37,401 bases of DNA, taken from contig JAKOTS010000073.1 in assembly GCA_029777095.1 (NCBI GenBank), positions 1 to 37,401 on the forward strand, given 5' to 3'. The notes below the pieces were generated by a model. That model was not told where the DNA came from, did not search any database, and saw only the letters and a list, made by a program, of their open reading frames with translations. The translations under genes were made by a program, and so were the position numbers. Positions 33,583 to 37,401 of the stretch are shown piece by piece. Source of the stretch: Actinomycetes bacterium (GTDB lineage Bacteria > Actinomycetota > Actinomycetes > Actinomycetales > Microbacteriaceae). The first letter of the stretch is position 1. Each line of letters opens with the position of its first letter.

Positions 33583-34377
33583 ATGACGATGAGCACCCTG
33601 AGCGCGCCGACACACGGCATCGACCGCCAGTCGGCAGCCCCGATGTACGACCAGCTCAAGCAGCTGATTGTCGATGGCATCGCCCGCGACAAGCTCGGCC
33701 CGGGTGATCTGCTCCCGGGCGAGCACCGCATGTGCGAGCAGTACGGCATCTCGCGCACGGTTGTGCGGCAGGCGCTCGCGCAACTCGAACACGAGGGTGT
33801 CGTCGAGCGCGTCAAGGGCAAGGGCACGTTCGTCGCGCGGCCAAAAACCGCCGAAAGTCTGGTGCACACGCTCGCCGGGCTCTTCGAAGAGGTCGAGCGC
33901 CGCGGCGGCCACGTGCACAGCGAGATCCTGAGACACGAGCGCGTGCCAGCCAGCGTCGACGTTGCGACCGCGCTACAGCTCACTCCCGGCGAGCCGGTGG
34001 TGGCACTTGAACGTCTCCGCTCAATCGACGGCGAGCCATGGTCACTGACGACGACCTGGATGCCTGAGGACGTCGGCGGAATCACCTTCGAGGCCGAGAT
34101 GGCTGAGGCTTCGCTCTATGCGATTCTCGCCGAACAGGGCTGGCATGCGGTGCGTGGCCTGCGCTCGGCCGAGGCGACGATTGCCTCCCCCGAGCAGAGC
34201 AAGCTCCTGCACATGAGCCCGGGCAGCGCGCTGCTGCTCCTGCGCAGCACCAGCTTTGACATCAAGGACCGCCCGATCGAACACTTCGTGGCGTTCCACC
34301 GCGGCGACCGCAGCCGGTTCGAGTTCGAGCTGCGCGCGAGCGAGTCGACCACGGAGCTCGTGCACGTTCGCGAGTAG
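33583..34377 (+). CDS. HutC-subfamily GntR transcriptional regulator (UTRA domain)
   Basis: A 264-residue regulator: winged helix-turn-helix at about 20-85 (LPGEHRMCEQYGISRTVVRQAL, VKGKGTFVA) and UTRA effector domain at about 100-255. HutC-type regulators usually bind sugar phosphates or similar small effectors. It is the third gene of the ribokinase operon, six bases after rbsD, so the TGTAATTACA site upstream of ribokinase is the natural candidate for its own operator. ATG 33583 or 33589 could be the start. Confidence 0.9.
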   Translation: MTMSTLSAPTHGIDRQSAAPMYDQLKQLIVDGIARDKLGPGDLLPGEHRMCEQYGISRTVVRQALAQLEHEGVVERVKGKGTFVARPKTAESLVHTLAGLFEEVERRGGHVHSEILRHERVPASVDVATALQLTPGEPVVALERLRSIDGEPWSLTTTWMPEDVGGITFEAEMAEASLYAILAEQGWHAVRGLRSAEATIASPEQSKLLHMSPGSALLLLRSTSFDIKDRPIEHFVAFHRGDRSRFEFELRASESTTELVHVRE

Positions 34378-34396
34378 GTCGCGCTGGCTGGGCGGC

Positions 34397-34445
34397 CCCC
34401 GCTACAACCCGCCCGACCCGCGAAGCCGCGCCCCGCTACAACCCG
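34397..34445. repeat. 15-base direct repeat in convergent gap
   Basis: ccccgctacaacccg occurs at 34397-34411 and 34431-34445. The second copy contains the stop codon of the LLM gene, so the first may be a small duplication of that gene end. No hairpin terminator is evident in this 58-base gap. Confidence 0.6.
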
Positions 34446-35317
34446 AGCTCACCCGCGAGCGCGGTGAACAGCGGCACCGGGTCGTCCGCGCCGGGCAACG
34501 ACTGCACGCACACGTGGTTTGCCCCCGCGGCGAGGTGCGCCTCGACCGCGGCGGCGAGCACCGCGGGTGCTCCGTGCGGGACCAGCGCGTCGACGGCCGC
34601 ATCCGTCACGCCGTTATCGAGATCGGATGCCGCAAACCCATGTGCCTCGAGCGTGCGCCGGTAGTTCGACAGACCCATGTAGCGCGAGAGGAACGCCCGC
34701 GCGGTGGCGCGCGACGCCTCGACATCGGTTCCGAGCACGAGCCGCTGCTCGGGAGCAACGAGCGCGTCTGGACCGACAACCTCGCGGGCGAATGCCGTGT
34801 GGGCGGGCGTGGTCAGGTAGGGGTGCGTCCCGGCTGAGCGCTCCGCCGAGAGCCGTAGCGTGCGGGCACCGAGCGCCGCAATCACGCGGCGGTGCACGGG
34901 CACCCCGTGCGCGTCGAGCGCGTCGAGATACGACACCAGCGCCGCATACGGCTTCTCGAAACGGTCACCGATCGCCTCGCGGTGCCCGATGCCGATCCCG
35001 AGCACGAATCGCCCCGGGTGGGTGCGTTCGATGCGATGAAAGGATGCCGCAACCTCCTCCGCGGGCGCCGTCCAGATGTTCACGATCCCGGTCGAGACCA
35101 CCAGGGTGTCGCTCGCATCGAGCAGCGCCTCGGCGATCGCCAGGTCGGCGCGCGGGGAGCCACCGATCCAAAGCGTGCCGTAGCCAAGCCGCTCAACGAC
35201 GCCCGCGAGGGCCGGTTCGAGGCTCGTGCTCGTGCCGGATCGCCACACGCCGACGCTGCCGAGCCCCGGAAGCGAAGCGTCCTGGGGCGCGGGTACAGAA
35301 GGTGAAGTATTCGTCAT
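34436..35317 (-). CDS. LLM-class (probably F420-dependent) oxidoreductase
   Basis: A 293-residue luciferase-like barrel. It has the N-terminal GVWRSGTS strand, YGTLWIGGSPRADL, the conserved IVNIWTAPAEEVAASFHRIERTHPGRFVLGIGIGH block split across strands 3 and 4, and a C-terminal HVCVQSL strand. This pattern matches actinobacterial F420-dependent LLM oxidoreductases; the substrate is unknown. ATG 35317 follows the hydrolase stop by one base (TGACATG), so it is in an operon with it. The longer open frame upstream lies over that gene and is discarded. Confidence 0.85.
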   Translation of the reverse strand: MTNTSPSVPAPQDASLPGLGSVGVWRSGTSTSLEPALAGVVERLGYGTLWIGGSPRADLAIAEALLDASDTLVVSTGIVNIWTAPAEEVAASFHRIERTHPGRFVLGIGIGHREAIGDRFEKPYAALVSYLDALDAHGVPVHRRVIAALGARTLRLSAERSAGTHPYLTTPAHTAFAREVVGPDALVAPEQRLVLGTDVEASRATARAFLSRYMGLSNYRRTLEAHGFAASDLDNGVTDAAVDALVPHGAPAVLAAAVEAHLAAGANHVCVQSLPGADDPVPLFTALAGELGL

Positions 35318-35318
35318 G

Positions 35319-36407
35319 TCAGCTCCAAAGTGCGGGGGTCGGGCGATACGAAAGGGCGGTCTCGGCAACGTCTGGCGCCAGCTCACCGATCGATGCCGGC
35401 ATCCATTTGGGCGAACGGTCCTTGTCGATGAGCTGCGCGCGGATCCCCTCGACCAGGTCGGGTTGCGTGGCCGCAAACCACAAGACGAGCCCGTACTCCT
35501 GCTCGAGCGCGGTGCGCAGGTTCGGCAGCGCACGCGCCCGACGCACCGCGGCGAGCGACACGGCAAGACTCGTGGGCGAGAGGGTTTCGAGCGCATCTGC
35601 GCAGGTGGATGCCGCAGCCTCCGGTCGCGCCCGCAACCGGCCGATGATCTGCGCGACCGTGTCGGCGGCGAACGCCTCATCGATCCACGTGCGGTCGGTG
35701 TCAAACGGCGCCGGTGGCGGCTGTTCAGAGAAACTCTCCACGAGCGCGACGACGTCTGCGCGGTCGAGCCTCCGCTCGTCGCCCACCGCCCGCTCGGCCG
35801 CGGCCGCGAGTGCGACCTGCAGATCATCGAGACGGTCACTGGGCACGAAGAGGTCGGCAAATCCGGCAATGATTGAGTCGGCGGCATCCATCGTCGCACC
35901 CGTCAGCGCAATATATTCGCCGAGGCGCCCCGGTGCGTGCGCGGCGAGCCAACTGCCCCCGACGTCGGGGGTGAGCCCGATCCGGGTTTCGGGCATGGCG
36001 AGCGCCGAGCGCTCGGTCACGACCCGCACGGCGGCGTGCCCCGCAAGCCCAATGCCGCCGCCCATCGTGATGCCGTCGGCAAAGACCACGATCGGGGTCG
36101 TGTACTCGTGAATCATCGCGTTCAGGGCGTACTCGCGCCGAAAGAATGCCGCCACCTCGTCGGCCTCGCCCGCGCGGATTTGTGCCGATAGGCCCCGCAC
36201 ATCGCCGCCGGCGCAGAGCCCTCGCCCGCCGGCGCCGGTCAGCAGCACGATGGCGACGTCGGTGTCGTCTCGCCAACCATCGAGCGCCGCCGCAAGCCCG
36301 TCGATCATGTCGAGCGAGAGGGCGTTGAGGGCCTCGGGCCGGTTCAGAGTGAGTTCTGCCAGCCCGCGCCCGGCGCGGGACAGCACACGATCAGTGGGTG
36401 CGGTCAT
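35319..36407 (-). CDS. 3-hydroxyisobutyryl-CoA hydrolase-like (enoyl-CoA hydratase superfamily)
   Basis: A 362-residue crotonase-fold protein. The first oxyanion loop is LCAGGDVRGL and the second is MGGGIGLAGHAAVRVVTERSALAMPE, whose Glu plus the following GLTPDVGGSW mark the 3-hydroxyisobutyryl-CoA hydrolase branch rather than simple hydratases. It would act in valine breakdown, releasing CoA. ATG 36407 is preferred; GTG 36416 in the same frame is possible. It diverges from the ABC ATPase gene. Confidence 0.87.
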   Translation of the reverse strand: MTAPTDRVLSRAGRGLAELTLNRPEALNALSLDMIDGLAAALDGWRDDTDVAIVLLTGAGGRGLCAGGDVRGLSAQIRAGEADEVAAFFRREYALNAMIHEYTTPIVVFADGITMGGGIGLAGHAAVRVVTERSALAMPETRIGLTPDVGGSWLAAHAPGRLGEYIALTGATMDAADSIIAGFADLFVPSDRLDDLQVALAAAAERAVGDERRLDRADVVALVESFSEQPPPAPFDTDRTWIDEAFAADTVAQIIGRLRARPEAAASTCADALETLSPTSLAVSLAAVRRARALPNLRTALEQEYGLVLWFAATQPDLVEGIRAQLIDKDRSPKWMPASIGELAPDVAETALSYRPTPALWS

Positions 36408-36493
36408 GCGCCCCACGGTAGCGCGGTTGGACTGCGGTGCGGCTCGCTATCGGCGAAGATAGAAGAAACGACCACCCATTGAGAGGGACGCGA

Positions 36494-37401
36494 ATGCCCG
36501 AAGGACAGGTACTCGAGTTCTCGGGACTCACAAAACGCTTCGGCGCGGTGACCGCGGTCGAGAACTTTTCGGCCCGCATCGAACCGGGCGTGGTCACGGG
36601 CTTTCTCGGGCCAAACGGTGCCGGCAAGACAACCACGCTCCGAATCCTGCTCGGACTTGTGACGGCGAGCGAAGGCACAGCCACGATCGGCGGCGTGCCC
36701 TACGCGGCGCTGCGCCACCCCTTGCAGTCGGTCGGCGCGGCGCTTGAGGCATCCAGTTTTCATCCCGCACGCACGGCCCACAATCACCTCAAGATCTACG
36801 CGCAGGCGGCGGGGCTGCCGCTTTCGCGCGTTGACGAGTCGCTCGCGGTGGTTGGTCTCGAAGAGGTCGCCGACCGCAAGGTGGGCGGATTTTCACTGGG
36901 GATGCGCCAGCGCCTGGGTCTTGCATATGCCCTGCTTGGCGATCCCGGCGTGCTGGTCCTCGATGAGCCGGTGAACGGCCTCGACCCCGAAGGCATCAAG
37001 TGGATGCGCGGGCTGCTGCGCACGCTCGCGGCGCAGGGACGGACCGTGTTGCTCTCGTCACACCTCCTCACCGAGGTGCAGCAATCGGTCGACAATCTGG
37101 TCATCATTTCGCGGGGGCGCCTGGTCTACCAGGGTGGTCTCGCCGAGCTTTCCGAGACCGAGCAGACGCTGGTCGTCGCTGACTCACCCGACCGGGCGGC
37201 ACTTGCCGCCGCGTTCACCGCCGCCGCGCTCGACTTTGATGCGCTGCGCTCGGGCTTGGTCGTGCGCGGGCAAGAACCCGCCGCGCTTGGGCAGATCGCA
37301 CTGGCCGCGGGCGTGCCGCTGTCGGGCCTTGCGCGCAAGGGCGGGGGCATCGAAGAGATCTTCCTCGACCTGGTCAGCGGGGTGCGGACGCACCCGAGCG
37401 C
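36494..37401 (+). CDS. ABC transporter ATP-binding protein, truncated at window end
   Basis: Begins ATG 36494 with GAGAGGGA upstream and stays open to the last base (302 codons, no stop in window). Walker A is GPNGAGKTT, the signature is FSLGMRQRLG and Walker B is VLVLDEPVNGLDPEG, with the H-loop in LLSSHLL. The type is the single-domain ATPase of daunorubicin/bacitracin-style exporters, in which a membrane subunit gene usually follows; that gene would lie outside the window. The region after residue 220 is the usual variable C-terminal extension. Confidence 0.9.
   Translation, partial: MPEGQVLEFSGLTKRFGAVTAVENFSARIEPGVVTGFLGPNGAGKTTTLRILLGLVTASEGTATIGGVPYAALRHPLQSVGAALEASSFHPARTAHNHLKIYAQAAGLPLSRVDESLAVVGLEEVADRKVGGFSLGMRQRLGLAYALLGDPGVLVLDEPVNGLDPEGIKWMRGLLRTLAAQGRTVLLSSHLLTEVQQSVDNLVIISRGRLVYQGGLAELSETEQTLVVADSPDRAALAAAFTAAALDFDALRSGLVVRGQEPAALGQIALAAGVPLSGLARKGGGIEEIFLDLVSGVRTHPS

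Noticed and set aside
1..37401. tRNA, rRNA or riboswitch
   Set aside because: I looked for T-loop/CCA-like strings and long structured leaders in the intergenic regions and saw none that I could support; a covariance search was not possible.

Overview
The window is high-GC DNA (roughly two thirds G+C by eye) with dense genes, frequent GTG starts and many ATGA/GTGA stop-start overlaps. It carries an F420-type LLM oxidoreductase, a mycobacterial-style heterodimeric ABC exporter pair and several probable leaderless genes. This points to an actinobacterium, most likely of the Microbacteriaceae. That placement is inferred from gene content and style; no rRNA gene is present to prove it.

Layout. 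Positions 1-12840 look like ordinary chromosome: a membrane-anchored D-Ala-D-Ala carboxypeptidase-like protein, a repeat-filled convergent gap, a heterodimeric ABC exporter, an SLC13-type anion permease, an MFS drug-type exporter overlapping a leucyl aminopeptidase, a TrhO-type tRNA hydroxylase and a J-domain protein. Positions 12920-18844 hold a tightly overlapping six-gene operon: cupin sugar isomerase, FGGY kinase, D-2-hydroxyacid dehydrogenase, KDPG-type aldolase, shikimate dehydrogenase-like protein and phosphotriesterase-like lactonase. I do not recognise this combination as a described pathway. Positions 18845-20294 hold a TMEM175-type channel gene surrounded by three copies of a palindromic repeat and pyrimidine-rich filler. 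Positions 20295-25036 hold a ribose-type sugar ABC importer (binding protein, permease, ATPase) divergent from a D-tagatose 3-epimerase-family gene.

Positions 25060-30627 encode what reads as a complete non-phosphorylative L-fucose pathway. It comprises mutarotase, fucose dehydrogenase, fuconolactonase, fuconate dehydratase, a 2-keto-3-deoxyfuconate dehydrogenase and a diketo hydrolase, giving pyruvate and lactate. A FadR-type regulator gene follows. Positions 31445-34377 carry a fructose-6-phosphate aldolase-like gene divergent from ribokinase, RbsD and a HutC-type GntR regulator. The window ends with an LLM oxidoreductase, a 3-hydroxyisobutyryl-CoA hydrolase-like gene and a truncated ABC ATPase gene.

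How it fits together. The palindrome TGTAATTACA, exact or with one to two changes, sits in the control regions of three separate units: the six-gene operon, the sugar importer/epimerase pair, and the aldolase/ribokinase/RbsD/GntR pair. The GntR gene lies in the third unit. The simplest reading is one local regulon for uptake and breakdown of an unidentified pentose- or ketose-like sugar, with the L-fucose cluster under a different regulator inserted among its parts. Independently, the heptamer GGATGCC/GGCATCC is scattered through most of the window far above chance, and is missing from a 5.5-kb block that includes the importer.
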